Positions 45,067 through 54,163 of a stretch of 64,000 nt of DNA are shown here, one piece after another. The DNA comes from Inquilinus sp042743185 (lineage in GTDB: Bacteria; Pseudomonadota; Alphaproteobacteria; DSM-16000; Inquilinaceae). How positions within the stretch are numbered: position 1 is the stretch's first letter; each line of letters starts with the position of its first letter. A model generated the notes under the pieces. That model worked only from the letters and a program-made list of their open reading frames with translations, did no database searches and was not told the DNA's origin. Where the stretch lies: NCBI RefSeq assembly GCF_042743185.1, contig NZ_JBHYMS010000005.1, forward strand, positions 62,001-126,000. The letters run 5' to 3'. Both the position numbers and the translations under genes were made by a program.

Positions 45067-46250
45067 TGTCCGATACGCGTCCCGCCGTCCATTTCAACGC
45101 CGTCGACGTGATCTTCGGGCCGACGCCGAAGCGGGCGCTGGCCCTGCTCGATCAAGGCCGTACACGGGCCGAGATCCAGGCCGAGACCGGTGACACCCTG
45201 GCGGTCGCGGGCGCCGAGCTCTCCGTCCCGCCGGGCGAGCTGTGCGTGCTGATGGGCCTGTCCGGCTCCGGCAAGTCGTCGCTGCTGCGCTGCGTCAACG
45301 GCCTCAACAAGGTCACGCGTGGCCGCATGATCGTGCGCTGTGACGGGCAGGAGGTCGACGTCGCCAGCTGTGACGAGACCACCCTGCGCAGGCTGCGGGC
45401 CGACTGGGTGTCGATGGTGTTCCAGCAATTCGCGCTGATGCCCTGGCGCACCATCCGGGACAATGTCGGCCTCGGGCTCGAGCTGCGCGGCATGCCGAAG
45501 GCCGAGCGCGACCGGGTGGTGAACGAGAAGCTGGCGCTGGTCCATCTCGACAAATGGGCCGGCAAGTACCCGCGCGAGCTGTCGGGCGGCATGCAGCAGC
45601 GTGTCGGCCTGGCCCGCGCCTTCGCCACCGATGCCGACATCCTCTTGATGGACGAGCCGTTCTCGGCGCTCGACCCCTTGATCCGCACCCATCTGCAGGA
45701 CGAGCTCTTGGAGCTGCAGCGCCGGCTGAAGAAGACCATCATCTTCGTCAGCCACGACCTCGACGAGGCGCTGAAGATCGGCAACCGGATCGTGATCATG
45801 GAATCCGGCCGCATCGTCCAGGTCGGCACGCCGGAGGAGATCGTCACCAGGCCGGCCGACGACTACGTCGCCAATTTCGTCGCCCATGTGAACCCGCTCA
45901 ACGTGCTGCGGGCCGAGGCGCTGATGACGCCGCTCGACCTGCTGCCGCGCGACGGCAATTCGATCCTGGTCGACAAGGCGAAGACCTGCCGCTGCCGGAT
46001 CGACGATCTCGGCCGGCCGATCGAGGTGCTGCAGGACGACCGGCCGCTGGAGATCGCCGACGGCATCATCAACGGCGTTGTGCCGGGGCAGATCGCGACC
46101 ATGCCGGTTCATGCCTCGATGCGCCGTTTCATCGCCGCGCATGAAGCGACGCGGCAGCCGATCCTCGTGCTCGACGATGACGGCCGGCTGATCGGCAAGG
46201 TCGGGGAAAGCGAGCTTGTGGCTCGGCTGTTGCGAGGAAAAGAGGCTTAG
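45066..46250 (+). CDS. choV: Choline ABC transporter ATP-binding protein
   Basis: The 394-aa ATPase has Walker A GLSGSGKSS, signature LSGGMQQRV and Walker B ILLMDEP followed by the H-loop VSHDLDEA. A C-terminal extension of about 110 residues carries CBS-type motifs (IATMPVHASMRRF, PILVLDDDGRLIGKV) as in ProV/OpuA ATPases that sense ionic strength. Coupled to choW by a one-base overlap. Confidence 0.95.
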   Translation: MSDTRPAVHFNAVDVIFGPTPKRALALLDQGRTRAEIQAETGDTLAVAGAELSVPPGELCVLMGLSGSGKSSLLRCVNGLNKVTRGRMIVRCDGQEVDVASCDETTLRRLRADWVSMVFQQFALMPWRTIRDNVGLGLELRGMPKAERDRVVNEKLALVHLDKWAGKYPRELSGGMQQRVGLARAFATDADILLMDEPFSALDPLIRTHLQDELLELQRRLKKTIIFVSHDLDEALKIGNRIVIMESGRIVQVGTPEEIVTRPADDYVANFVAHVNPLNVLRAEALMTPLDLLPRDGNSILVDKAKTCRCRIDDLGRPIEVLQDDRPLEIADGIINGVVPGQIATMPVHASMRRFIAAHEATRQPILVLDDDGRLIGKVGESELVARLLRGKEA

Positions 46251-46568
46251 AAACAATGAATTAAGTAACGAAATTGTCGTATTAGTTTAATTTTCCTGTC
46301 TCTGGCGTTGATCTATCCAGGCTCATGGCGGCAAAACACGGCAATAAATGGATTGTCTCCCCCGGCGGCTTTCGATATACATAAAGAGCGCATCCAATGG
46401 CCGCCAGGTCACACTAAAAATTGCCATGTCTCAGGCAATTGCGACGTGCGCGACCCTAGGGACTAGGGGGCGGGGAGTCAGACAAAAATTCAATGTGGGG
46501 TGTTTCGCCGGTTGCGGCGGCGGGACATGTTCTGCTCCTTTGTTTCGGTTTTCTGGGGGTACAGGAAT
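46251..46568. promoter_or_regulatory. 318-bp AT-richer leader before the sugar transferase gene
   Basis: No credible gene is seen. Base composition is clearly lower in GC than on both sides, with runs such as GTTTAATTTTCC and CACTAAAAATTG. It probably carries the promoter and regulatory sites of the exopolysaccharide gene and any choV terminator, but I see no clear hairpin with a T-run. Confidence 0.5.
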
Positions 46569-47249
46569 ATGCAGTCCGACAGCTTCGTCGATACTGCCGC
46601 TGTAGATATTTCCGCAGAGACGCCGATCCGGACGGCACGGGTCGGCATGGCGGCTAAGCGGTTGATGGATATCGTATTATCGGTCGTCTTCCTGGTTTTG
46701 TTTTCGCCGTTGTTTCTGGTCTGCGCGGCCATGATCCGGCGTTCCGGCCGGGGAATTTTCTATAGTGACCGCCGGGTGGGGCGCGACGGCAAGATTTTCT
46801 ACTGCCACAAATTCAGGACGATGGTTCCCAACGCAAACAAGCTGTTGGCGGATCTTCTTCAGAAAGACCCTGAACTGCGACGGGAATGGGAATCCGGCTT
46901 CAAGCTGAAGCGGGACCCGCGCGTGACCGCGATCGGCCGCTTCCTGCGCAAGACCAGCCTCGACGAGCTGCCGCAGCTGTTCAACGTGCTCAAGGGCGAT
47001 ATGAGCCTGGTCGGACCGCGGCCGATGTTCGAGGAGGAGCAGGAGCGCTGGGGGGCGGCGATCCATTACTATTACAGCACCCGGCCCGGCATGACCGGCG
47101 TCTGGCAGATCTCCGGCCGCAGCGACATCGGCTACGAGACCAGGATCCGCCTCAATGTCGAATATGTGCGGAACTGGACCCTCCGGCGGGACATCGTGAT
47201 CCTGCTCAAGACCCCGAAGGTCTTCCTGCCCCGCGCCGGCGCCTACTAG
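46569..47249 (+). CDS. Polyprenyl-phosphate sugar transferase (ExoY-like)
   Basis: The 226-aa initiating phospho-sugar transferase links the first sugar-P to undecaprenyl-P for exopolysaccharide. One membrane helix (KRLMDIVLSVVFLVLFSPLF) precedes the catalytic domain with SDRRVGRDGKIFYCHKFRTM, RKTSLDELPQLFNVLKGDMS and VGPRP. It lacks the N-terminal multi-helix part of WbaP, so it is of ExoY type. The ATG at 46569 is chosen; 46527 is an alternative. The first third has weaker GC bias than the neighbours. No other polysaccharide gene is adjacent. Confidence 0.92.
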   Translation: MQSDSFVDTAAVDISAETPIRTARVGMAAKRLMDIVLSVVFLVLFSPLFLVCAAMIRRSGRGIFYSDRRVGRDGKIFYCHKFRTMVPNANKLLADLLQKDPELRREWESGFKLKRDPRVTAIGRFLRKTSLDELPQLFNVLKGDMSLVGPRPMFEEEQERWGAAIHYYYSTRPGMTGVWQISGRSDIGYETRIRLNVEYVRNWTLRRDIVILLKTPKVFLPRAGAY

Positions 47250-47296
47250 CCGATCCGAGCCCGGCCGGCGGCAGCCCCGCCCGGCGAACGACCGAT

Positions 47297-47318
47297 ACGG
47301 CCCCCGGAAGGGGGCCGT
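47297..47318 (+). terminator. Hairpin after the sugar transferase gene
   Basis: ACGGCCCCC and GGGGGCCGT form a 9-bp stem with a four-base loop, 47 bases after the stop. No T-run follows, so efficiency is doubtful. Confidence 0.5.
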
Positions 47319-47401
47319 GCCCGTTCCGGCTCGCGGCCGCTTCCGACTCGCCGCGCCCGGAGCTATAGGAGGGCGCGAACCGATGCGGAGGATGCCGGCC
47401 C

Positions 47402-48838
47402 GTGCCCAAAGTGTTTCGTCTGTTCCTGCTGCTGGTCCTGGTGGCCACCCTGCCCGGGCATGCGGCCCGGGCCCAGGCCGGGGCTGCGGCGACCCGCAGC
47501 GGCCTGCCGGCCGGCGACATCGCCTACATCGTGTTCGACGCGCAGAGCGGCCAGCTGATCGACAGCGCCCAGCCGACGCGGCCGATGATACCGGCCTCGA
47601 CCATGAAGGTGGCGAGCATGCTGGCGGCGATCGAGATCCTCGGCGCCGATCACCGCTTCACCACCGTCGTCGCTGCCGACGGCTCCGTTGCGGGCGGCGT
47701 GCTGAACGGCGACCTGGCCCTGATCGGCGGCGGCGATCCCACCCTCGACATCAATGACCTCGCCGACCTGGTCGGTCAGGTCCGGCAGGCCGGCATCACC
47801 AGGGTGACCGGCCGCTTCGTCGTCGACGACACGGTGCTGCAGACCCTGCCGTTCCTCGACCCGCTGCAGCCCCTGGCCGCCTCCTACAACCCCGGGCTCT
47901 CGGGCCTGGCCGTCAACTTCAACGCCCTGCGTGTGAGCTGGCAGACGCGGCAGGGGCGCATGGACGCCCGGGCCGACGCGGTGGCGGACGGGCGCAACGT
48001 CACGCTGCCCTGGGTCGATGTCAGCGAGGGTGCGGCCACGCCCTATCGTCCGGTCGAGGGCCATGAAGGCTGGATCCTGTCGGCGCGCCTGCCGGACAAG
48101 GGCTCCGACCTGCTGCCGATCCGCTATCCGGCGGCCGCCGCGGCCGAGATCTTCCGGTCCTTCGCGCGCGATGCCGGCATCGCCCTGCCGGCCCCGGCGA
48201 TCGGGTCGCGCACGGCGGAGGGGACGATCATCGCCCGGCATGACAGCGAGACGCTGCCGGCGATCGTCACCCGCGTCCTGAAATACAGCAACAACCTGTC
48301 GGCCGAGATGATCGGCATGATGGCGGCGCGGCAGGCCCTGGGCCGCAGCAGCATCGCCCAGGGGGAGGCGGGCCGCACGCTGGCCGCCTGGTGGGCGCAG
48401 AAGCTGCCGCAGGTCGACTGGAGCGGGCTGTCGATTCCTGGGGCATCCGGCCTCAGCACCGCCGCCCGGATCTCGCCGGTGCAGATGGCGGCCGTGCTGA
48501 TCGAGGGCAACCGCGTCGGCCTGCCGGCGCTGATGCCGGAGCGGCCGGACGGAGGGGCCGAGGCCGGCAACGGCGAGCCGCCGCCGCTCCCGGCCGGCCG
48601 GTTGCGGGCGAAGACCGGTACCATGGGCTATGTCCGTGGCCTGGCCGGCTATCTGTCGGCCAACAGCGGCCGGCAGCTCGGCTTCGCCATCTTCATCGTC
48701 GACGAGGCGCAGCGCGCCGCGGCCGACGCGGCGACCGACCCTTATGTCCTCACCGTGTCGCAGCCGGCCCGGCGCTGGCTCGGCCGGGCGCGGGCGGCCG
48801 AGCGCGATCTGCTGCGGCAGTGGGCGGCCGCCTACTGA
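47402..48838 (+). CDS. dacB: D-alanyl-D-alanine carboxypeptidase/endopeptidase (PBP4 type)
   Basis: The 478-aa peptidase S13 protein has a signal peptide ending near ARAQA. The active-site motifs are S66-T-M-K69 in IPASTMKV, SNN in KYSNNLSAE and KTG in RAKTGTMGY. The inserted domain between SxxK and SxN is of class C length. It trims peptidoglycan peptides in the periplasm. A GTG at 47402 starts it. It converges with the FAD oxidase gene with three bases between. Confidence 0.93.
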   Translation: MPKVFRLFLLLVLVATLPGHAARAQAGAAATRSGLPAGDIAYIVFDAQSGQLIDSAQPTRPMIPASTMKVASMLAAIEILGADHRFTTVVAADGSVAGGVLNGDLALIGGGDPTLDINDLADLVGQVRQAGITRVTGRFVVDDTVLQTLPFLDPLQPLAASYNPGLSGLAVNFNALRVSWQTRQGRMDARADAVADGRNVTLPWVDVSEGAATPYRPVEGHEGWILSARLPDKGSDLLPIRYPAAAAAEIFRSFARDAGIALPAPAIGSRTAEGTIIARHDSETLPAIVTRVLKYSNNLSAEMIGMMAARQALGRSSIAQGEAGRTLAAWWAQKLPQVDWSGLSIPGASGLSTAARISPVQMAAVLIEGNRVGLPALMPERPDGGAEAGNGEPPPLPAGRLRAKTGTMGYVRGLAGYLSANSGRQLGFAIFIVDEAQRAAADAATDPYVLTVSQPARRWLGRARAAERDLLRQWAAAY

Positions 48839-48841
48839 CGG

Positions 48842-50140
48842 CTACAGCAGGTCGCGCAGCCGGTACCAGGCCATCGCCAGGACCAGGGCCGGCATGCGCA
48901 GCAGCCGGCCGCCCGGGAAGGGCTGGTGCGGGATCCGGGCGAAGACGTCGAAGCGGTCGGCCTGGCCGCGGATCGCTTCGGCCATCACCCGGCCGGCCAT
49001 GCCGGTCAGCAGCACGCCGTGGCCGGAGAAGCCCTGGGCGAAGAAGATGTGCGGCGCCACCCGGCCGAAATGCGGCGTGCGGTTCAGGGTGATGCCGACA
49101 TGGCCGCCCCAGCAGAACTCGACCTTCTTCCCGGCCAGGCGGGGCAGGGTGCGGACCATGGTCCGCCGCATGGTCTCGGCCAGGCGCCGCGGCTCGTAGC
49201 CGGAATAGCTGACGCCGCCGCCGAACAGCATCCGGGTGTCGTGCCCCAGCCGGTAGTAGTTCAGCACGAAGTTGATGTCGGCGACGGCGAAGCCCGACGG
49301 GATGGCCTGCTGCGCCAGCGCCTCGCCCAAGGGCTCGGTGGCGATGATGTAGGTGCCGACCGGCATCACCCGCGACCGGATCGTGCGGTCGACATCGGCC
49401 GACAGCGCCGGCAGATAGGCATTGCCGCAGAGCGCCACGAAATCGGCGGTGATCCGCCCCTTCGGCGTCTCCGCCACCGCCGGCGTTCCCTGGTCCAGCC
49501 GTGTGACCGGCGTGTCCTCGAAGATGCGCACGCCGAGCGACCGCGCGGCCTCGGCCAGGCCGAGCGCATAGTTCAGCGGGTGCAGCTGGCCGCTGCCGCT
49601 GTCGAGCAGCCCGCCGACATAGCCGGGGGCATCGACCAGCGTCCGGACCTCGGCCCGCGTCAGCATCCGGCCCTGGTGGTAGCCGAGCCCCTCCCACTCG
49701 GCCAGATGGGCCTCCAGCTCTTCCATGTGCCGCCGCTTCAGCGCGCCCAGCACATAACCCCAGCGCAGGTCGCAGTCGATGCCGTGGCGCTCGACGCGCT
49801 GCCGCAGGATCGCCTTGGCCTCCTCCGACATGTCCCACAGCTTGCGGGCATCGTCGCGGCCGACCCAGCGGGCGATGGTGCCGATCTCCTTGTTGAAGCC
49901 GGTGACCGCCTGGCCGCCGTTGCGGCCGGAAGCGCCCCAGCCGACCCGCCGGGCTTCGACCAGCACGACGTCGAGGCCGCGTTCCCTCAGCTCGATCGCG
50001 GTGCTGAGGCCGGTGTAGCCGCCGCCGACCACCAGCACATGGCAGCGGAGGTCCCCATCCAAAGACGGGAAGCGGAGATCGCGGTTGGCGGTGGCGGCGT
50101 ACCAGGAGCGGACATGGCCCCCCGGGTGGGCTCGTTGCAT
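48842..50140 (-). CDS. FAD-dependent amine oxidoreductase (PuuB-like)
   Basis: The 432-aa DAO-type flavoenzyme has the dinucleotide loop VLVVGGGYTGLSTAIEL preceded by a short lead (RSWYAATANRD). ASGRNGGQAVTGFN and the C-terminal FAQGFSGHGVLLTGMAGR match the gamma-glutamylputrescine oxidase (PuuB) group. Together with the glutamine-synthetase paralogs downstream, a role in polyamine breakdown is likely, but other amines are possible. The ATG at 50140 is chosen over a longer frame to 50311 that lacks family similarity. Confidence 0.88.
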   Translation of the reverse strand: MQRAHPGGHVRSWYAATANRDLRFPSLDGDLRCHVLVVGGGYTGLSTAIELRERGLDVVLVEARRVGWGASGRNGGQAVTGFNKEIGTIARWVGRDDARKLWDMSEEAKAILRQRVERHGIDCDLRWGYVLGALKRRHMEELEAHLAEWEGLGYHQGRMLTRAEVRTLVDAPGYVGGLLDSGSGQLHPLNYALGLAEAARSLGVRIFEDTPVTRLDQGTPAVAETPKGRITADFVALCGNAYLPALSADVDRTIRSRVMPVGTYIIATEPLGEALAQQAIPSGFAVADINFVLNYYRLGHDTRMLFGGGVSYSGYEPRRLAETMRRTMVRTLPRLAGKKVEFCWGGHVGITLNRTPHFGRVAPHIFFAQGFSGHGVLLTGMAGRVMAEAIRGQADRFDVFARIPHQPFPGGRLLRMPALVLAMAWYRLRDLL

Positions 50141-50316
50141 GACACGGTTTTGCTGGCCTCGGATGGCGCCTTCAATAGCCTGCGCCGGGCCGGGGCGGCC
50201 AGCCGGCCAGACGCCCGGTCCGTCATGTCCTCCCCGCATGACCGCAGCCCAGGGCTGCCCGGATGGCTGTTCGCTTGTCCCAGCCGGACCGAAGGGTGAA
50301 AATAGGACCATAAGCC

Positions 50317-52131
50317 GTGACCCCGGAGTGGCCCTTGCCGGTGCGCATGCAGATACGCGAGGTGGTGGAGGCGACGGTCCTGACCTTCGTGCTGGCGGTG
50401 CTCGGCATCGCCACGCGGGGGCTGGAACCGCTCGCCCTGTTCTGGCCGGCGAACGGCGCCCTGATCGCCTGGTTCGTGCGCCGCCCCACCCGCCGGCATC
50501 CGCTCTGCTGGGCCGGTGTGGCCGTCGCCTTCATCGCTGCCGATCTGTGCTACGGGCGCAGCCTCTCGCTGGCCGCGGTCCTGCTGTTGTCCAACCTCGC
50601 CGAGATCGCCGCCGGGCTGCTCCTGCTGGCGCCGCTGGGGCCGGAGGACCGGGAGCTCGACCATCCCTCCGCGGTGCTGCGCGTGGGCGGCGCATGCATC
50701 ATCTCGGCCCTGGCCGGCGGCATCGTCTCGGCGCTCGGCTTCGCCCTGCTCGGCGACATGGCAATCCTGCTGAACACCGGAACCTGGTGGATGTCGGAGA
50801 TCGCGGCCCTGGCGGCGGTGCTTCCGCTGGCGCTGACCCTGCCGTCGCGGCCATGGCCGTCCGGCTGGCTCTCCCGTGCCGTCCGCCTGGATCTGCCGGA
50901 GCTGGCGGGGCCTCTGGCGCTGCTGGTCCTGATGGCGGCTCTGGGCGTGGCCACCGGCGGGATCGGGACCACCGGATACCTGCTGCTGCCCCTGATCTGG
51001 TCGGCGATGCGGGCCGGCATCTTCGCCACCACGGTGCTGGCCGCGCTGGCCGGGCTGTGGATCTTCGCGGCCCTCGGCCTCGGCCTCGACCGGCTGCCGT
51101 CGCAGACCCTGGCCGAGGATCCGCTGCGGATCCTGCTGTCCGTCCGCCTGTCCGTCGCGCTGATCTCCCTGGCCGCCGTCCTGGTCGCCAGCATCATGGC
51201 GACGCGCCGGCGGATCGAGCTGCGGCTGGCCGAGAGCGAGAATCGCCTGGCCCTGGCCTTCGAGGGCACCCATGACGGCATCTGGGATCTGGAGGTGCCG
51301 TCCCGCCAGCTCTCCATCCTCGACGCCATCTCGCTCACCGCCCGCAGCGGGGAGGCGCGGAGCCGGCCGCTCGACGACTGGCTGCGTCGGGTCCATCCGG
51401 AGGACCGCGAGCGTGCGACGGTGGCGCTGGAGGAGCATCTGGCCGGCCGATCCCCGGGCTGCGTCGTCGAATATCGCTGGCCGGCGCCGGATGGCCGCTG
51501 GATCTGGCTGCTGGCACGGGGGCGGGCGGTCGAGCACGACGCCGCAGGCCGGCCGCTGCGCGTCGTCGGTTCCTTCATGGACGTCTCCGCCCGCAAGGCG
51601 CTGGAGCAGAAGATCGAATACATGGCCAACCACGACGCGTTGACCGGGCTGGCGAACCGGCATGCGCTGGACGCGGCGCTGCGCGACCGGATCGCGGCCT
51701 ATCGCGGCCGATCGGCCGGCGCCGTGCTGATGGTGATCGATCTCGACGGCTTCAAGGCGGTCAATGACGGACACGGCCATCTGGCCGGCGACGCCGTGCT
51801 GCGCGCACTGGCGCAGCGCCTGCAGGAGATCCTGCCGGAGGAGATTGTGGCGGCGCGGATCGGCGGCGACGAGTTCGCCCTGATCGGCGGCGAGCTGGGC
51901 GACCGAGAGGTCGAAGCCCTCGCCGGCCGGATCGAATCGGCCCTGGCCGCCCCGATTCCCGTCGGGGCCGGGGCGGTCTCGGTCGGCGCCAGCATCGGCT
52001 GGGCCTTCCTGCCCGCCGATGCCGAGGACGAGCACGGGCTGTCGGCCGTGGCCGACAGCCGGCTCTATGCGGCGAAGCAGCGGCTCCGGCGCGGTGCGGC
52101 GACGGAGCCGCCGTCGCGCGCCTCGGCTTAG
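50317..52131 (+). CDS. Membrane diguanylate cyclase (MASE1-like, PAS, GGDEF)
   Basis: The 604-aa protein has an N-terminal region of about eight hydrophobic helices (to about residue 290, MASE1-like), a PAS domain (about 300-430, with the PAC-type VVGSFMDVSARKALEQ end) and a GGDEF domain (NHDALTGLANRHALD, then ARIGGDEFALIG). The active-site loop is intact, so it should make c-di-GMP. The inhibitory RxxD site that usually precedes GGDEF by five residues is not visible (ILPEEIV). Start: GTG 50317 or ATG 50347. Confidence 0.92.
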   Translation: MTPEWPLPVRMQIREVVEATVLTFVLAVLGIATRGLEPLALFWPANGALIAWFVRRPTRRHPLCWAGVAVAFIAADLCYGRSLSLAAVLLLSNLAEIAAGLLLLAPLGPEDRELDHPSAVLRVGGACIISALAGGIVSALGFALLGDMAILLNTGTWWMSEIAALAAVLPLALTLPSRPWPSGWLSRAVRLDLPELAGPLALLVLMAALGVATGGIGTTGYLLLPLIWSAMRAGIFATTVLAALAGLWIFAALGLGLDRLPSQTLAEDPLRILLSVRLSVALISLAAVLVASIMATRRRIELRLAESENRLALAFEGTHDGIWDLEVPSRQLSILDAISLTARSGEARSRPLDDWLRRVHPEDRERATVALEEHLAGRSPGCVVEYRWPAPDGRWIWLLARGRAVEHDAAGRPLRVVGSFMDVSARKALEQKIEYMANHDALTGLANRHALDAALRDRIAAYRGRSAGAVLMVIDLDGFKAVNDGHGHLAGDAVLRALAQRLQEILPEEIVAARIGGDEFALIGGELGDREVEALAGRIESALAAPIPVGAGAVSVGASIGWAFLPADAEDEHGLSAVADSRLYAAKQRLRRGAATEPPSRASA

Positions 52132-52154
52132 CCCCCTCGGCTCAGCCTGATGGG

Positions 52155-53369
52155 CTAGGCGGCACGGCGCCAGGCCGGGAAGGGGTCGGGCAGGTCGGCC
52201 CAGCCCGCCGGGTCGAAGTCCGCGGCAGTGCGGGGGGCGACCAGGCAGGCGTCCAGGTCGCGCCGGATCGCCGCCTGGTCCATGCCGATGCCGATGAACA
52301 CCAGCTCCTGCCGCCGATCGCCGAACACCGGGTCCCAGCGGGCTTCGATCATCCGGCGCATCTCCGGATCCTGTGGCCAGCGGTCCCGCGGGACGGCCGC
52401 CCACCAGAAGCCGATCGCCTCGTGCCGCAGGAAGGCGCCGGCCTGGCTCATCTCGCCGACCCAGCCGGGCCGCGTCGCCAGCCAGAAATGGCCCTTGGAG
52501 CGGATCACGCCGGGCCAGGTCTGCTGGAAGGCGGCATGCAGCCGGGCCGGATGGAAGGGGCGGCGGGCCCGGTAGACGAAGCTCTCGACGCCGTATTCCA
52601 GCGTCTCCGGCCTGTGCTCGGCGAACTGGTACAGCTCCTTGAACCAGAGCGGGTGCTCGCGGGCCCGGTCGAAGTCGAAGCGGCCGGTGCCGAGGATCGA
52701 CTCCAGGGCGACGGCGCCGAAATTCGCCTCGACGATCGCCGCCTCCGGGTTCAGCCCGGCGATGATGCGGCGGACCATCTGCCGCTGCTCCGGCGTCGCC
52801 GTGTCGATCTTGTTGACCACCACCACGTCGGCGAACTCGATCTGGTCGACCAGCAGGTCGACCAGGGTGCGGCCATCCTGGTCGCCGGCGGTCTCGCCCC
52901 GGTCGCGCAGGAAGTCGGTCGAGCCGAAATCGGCCAGCAGGTTGGCGGCGTCGACCACCGTCACCATGGTGTCGATGCGGGCGACGTCGCCCAGCGAGGC
53001 GCCGTCCTCGTCCCGGAAGTCGAAGGTCGCGGCCACGGGCAGCGGCTCGGAGATGCCGGTCGATTCGATCACCAGGCAGTCGAAGCGGCCCTGCTCGGCC
53101 AGGCGCCGGACCTCGCGCAGCAGGTCGTCGCGCAGGGTGCAGCAGATGCAGCCGTTGGTCATCTCCACCAGGGTCTCGCTGGTCCGGCTGAAATCGGCAT
53201 CGCCGCTGCGGACCAATTCGGCGTCGATGTTCACCTCGCTCATGTCGTTGACGATGACCGCGACCCGAAGGCCCTCGCGGTTGCGCAGGATGTGGTTGAG
53301 CAGCGTCGTCTTGCCGGCGCCGAGGAAGCCGGACAGGACGGTGACGGGGAGGCGGGCGTCCGGCCGCAT
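52155..53369 (-). CDS. CobW/COG0523 metal-chaperone GTPase
   Basis: The 404-aa G3E GTPase has Walker A GFLGAGKTT (14-22), the metal-binding CxCC motif in TNGCICCTLRDD near residue 73, a VIESTGISEP switch and the NKID base-specificity motif. The C-terminal CobW domain ends with the usual RQELVFIGIGM segment. Members deliver zinc to client proteins when zinc is scarce. It lies two bases downstream of a 94-aa gene and behind a Zur-like palindrome. A GTG at 53384 is an alternative start. Confidence 0.93.
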   Translation of the reverse strand: MRPDARLPVTVLSGFLGAGKTTLLNHILRNREGLRVAVIVNDMSEVNIDAELVRSGDADFSRTSETLVEMTNGCICCTLRDDLLREVRRLAEQGRFDCLVIESTGISEPLPVAATFDFRDEDGASLGDVARIDTMVTVVDAANLLADFGSTDFLRDRGETAGDQDGRTLVDLLVDQIEFADVVVVNKIDTATPEQRQMVRRIIAGLNPEAAIVEANFGAVALESILGTGRFDFDRAREHPLWFKELYQFAEHRPETLEYGVESFVYRARRPFHPARLHAAFQQTWPGVIRSKGHFWLATRPGWVGEMSQAGAFLRHEAIGFWWAAVPRDRWPQDPEMRRMIEARWDPVFGDRRQELVFIGIGMDQAAIRRDLDACLVAPRTAADFDPAGWADLPDPFPAWRRAA

Positions 53370-53371
53370 GG

Positions 53372-53656
53372 TCACGACACCCACCGGCGCGGGGCGGGGC
53401 CGGCCGCGGCCTCGTCCAGGCGCAGCCCCAGCGCCAGCGATCCCAGCAGCTCGGCGCAGCGTGACGTGCCGTGGACAGCGACCAGCCGCGGCATGGCCTC
53501 GGTCAGCAGCGCCGAGGACAGGGCGGCCGCGGACAGCCCGACGGCTTCCAGCTCGGCCATCAGGCGGCGGATCTCGCCGGTCGCGCGGGTGAATCCGGCC
53601 GGGGTGTGGATGCCGGGGGCGATCTGTTCGAGGGTCTGGTGCGGCTGGTCTGGCAT
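53372..53656 (-). CDS. Small protein of unknown function upstream of cobW
   Basis: The 94-aa product begins MPDQPHQTLEQIAPGIHTPA and is mostly helical, with a Leu/Ala-rich stretch (LSSALLTEAMPRLVAVHG). One cysteine and two histidines are present and there is no signal peptide. I do not recognise a family. It is the first gene after the Zur-like palindrome and is followed by cobW with a two-base gap, so it is probably co-expressed under zinc control. Confidence 0.75.
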   Translation of the reverse strand: MPDQPHQTLEQIAPGIHTPAGFTRATGEIRRLMAELEAVGLSAAALSSALLTEAMPRLVAVHGTSRCAELLGSLALGLRLDEAAAGPAPRRWVS

Positions 53657-53678
53657 GGCTTCCGTCCGATTATTTTAA

Positions 53679-53693
53679 TGTTATATCATAACA
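53679..53693 (-). promoter_or_regulatory. Zur-like palindrome TGTTATGATATAACA
   Basis: On the minus strand the 15-bp sequence TGTTAT-GAT-ATAACA is a perfect inverted repeat in an AT-rich patch, 23-37 bp before the start of the 94-aa gene. It fits the general Zur-box form GTTATNNTATAAC of alphaproteobacteria. The following cobW gene strengthens the call. Confidence 0.65.
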
Positions 53694-53755
53694 ATCCGGA
53701 CGCAAGCCCCTGTCGCGAGGCCTGCGGTCGCACGTGTCGGAGGGGCCGGCTCCGG

Positions 53756-54010
53756 TCAGCCGGCGGCGCGCGGCCGGCAGCCCTCGGGCTTGAGCACCCG
53801 GATGGTGGAAGCAGGATGCCGGGCCAGCGCCGCCGCCGGCCTGACCGGCCGGGGGGCGAAGCTGCCGCCGCAGTTCGGGCAGCGGCCGCCCAGCACCGTC
53901 TCGGCGCAGCTCGCGCAGAAGGTGCATTCGAAGCTGCAGATTAGCGCGTCTTGCGACTCGGGCGGCAAATCCTTGTCGCAGCATTCGCAGTTCGGGCGCA
54001 GCCCAAGCAT
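53756..54010 (-). CDS. DUF1272 family cysteine-rich protein
   Basis: The 84-aa protein begins MLGLRPNCECCDKDLPPES and has several Cys pairs (CECC, CSFECTFCASC, CPNC), consistent with two small zinc ribbons. This is the DUF1272 pattern. GAGGAGG lies six bases before the ATG at 54010. Function is unknown. It runs in the same direction as the zinc-linked genes but upstream of the Zur-like site, so it is not in that operon. Confidence 0.88.
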   Translation of the reverse strand: MLGLRPNCECCDKDLPPESQDALICSFECTFCASCAETVLGGRCPNCGGSFAPRPVRPAAALARHPASTIRVLKPEGCRPRAAG

Positions 54011-54163
54011 TCGATCCTCCTCGACGCGGATTGCCCCGCCTGGGGCGGCAGGGCGCGGGCGGTTGGCTCACCGCCAGAATCATACAAATCCTTAATGTGC
54101 CGACAATCGCTGCAAAAGGGGCGCCTGCTATGTCAGTATCCATCGACCAGACTGGAGATCTCG

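Noticed and set aside
49987..52404. 805-codon minus-strand open frame
   Set aside because: Antisense to the GGDEF gene; Gln/Gly/Arg-rich low-complexity product.
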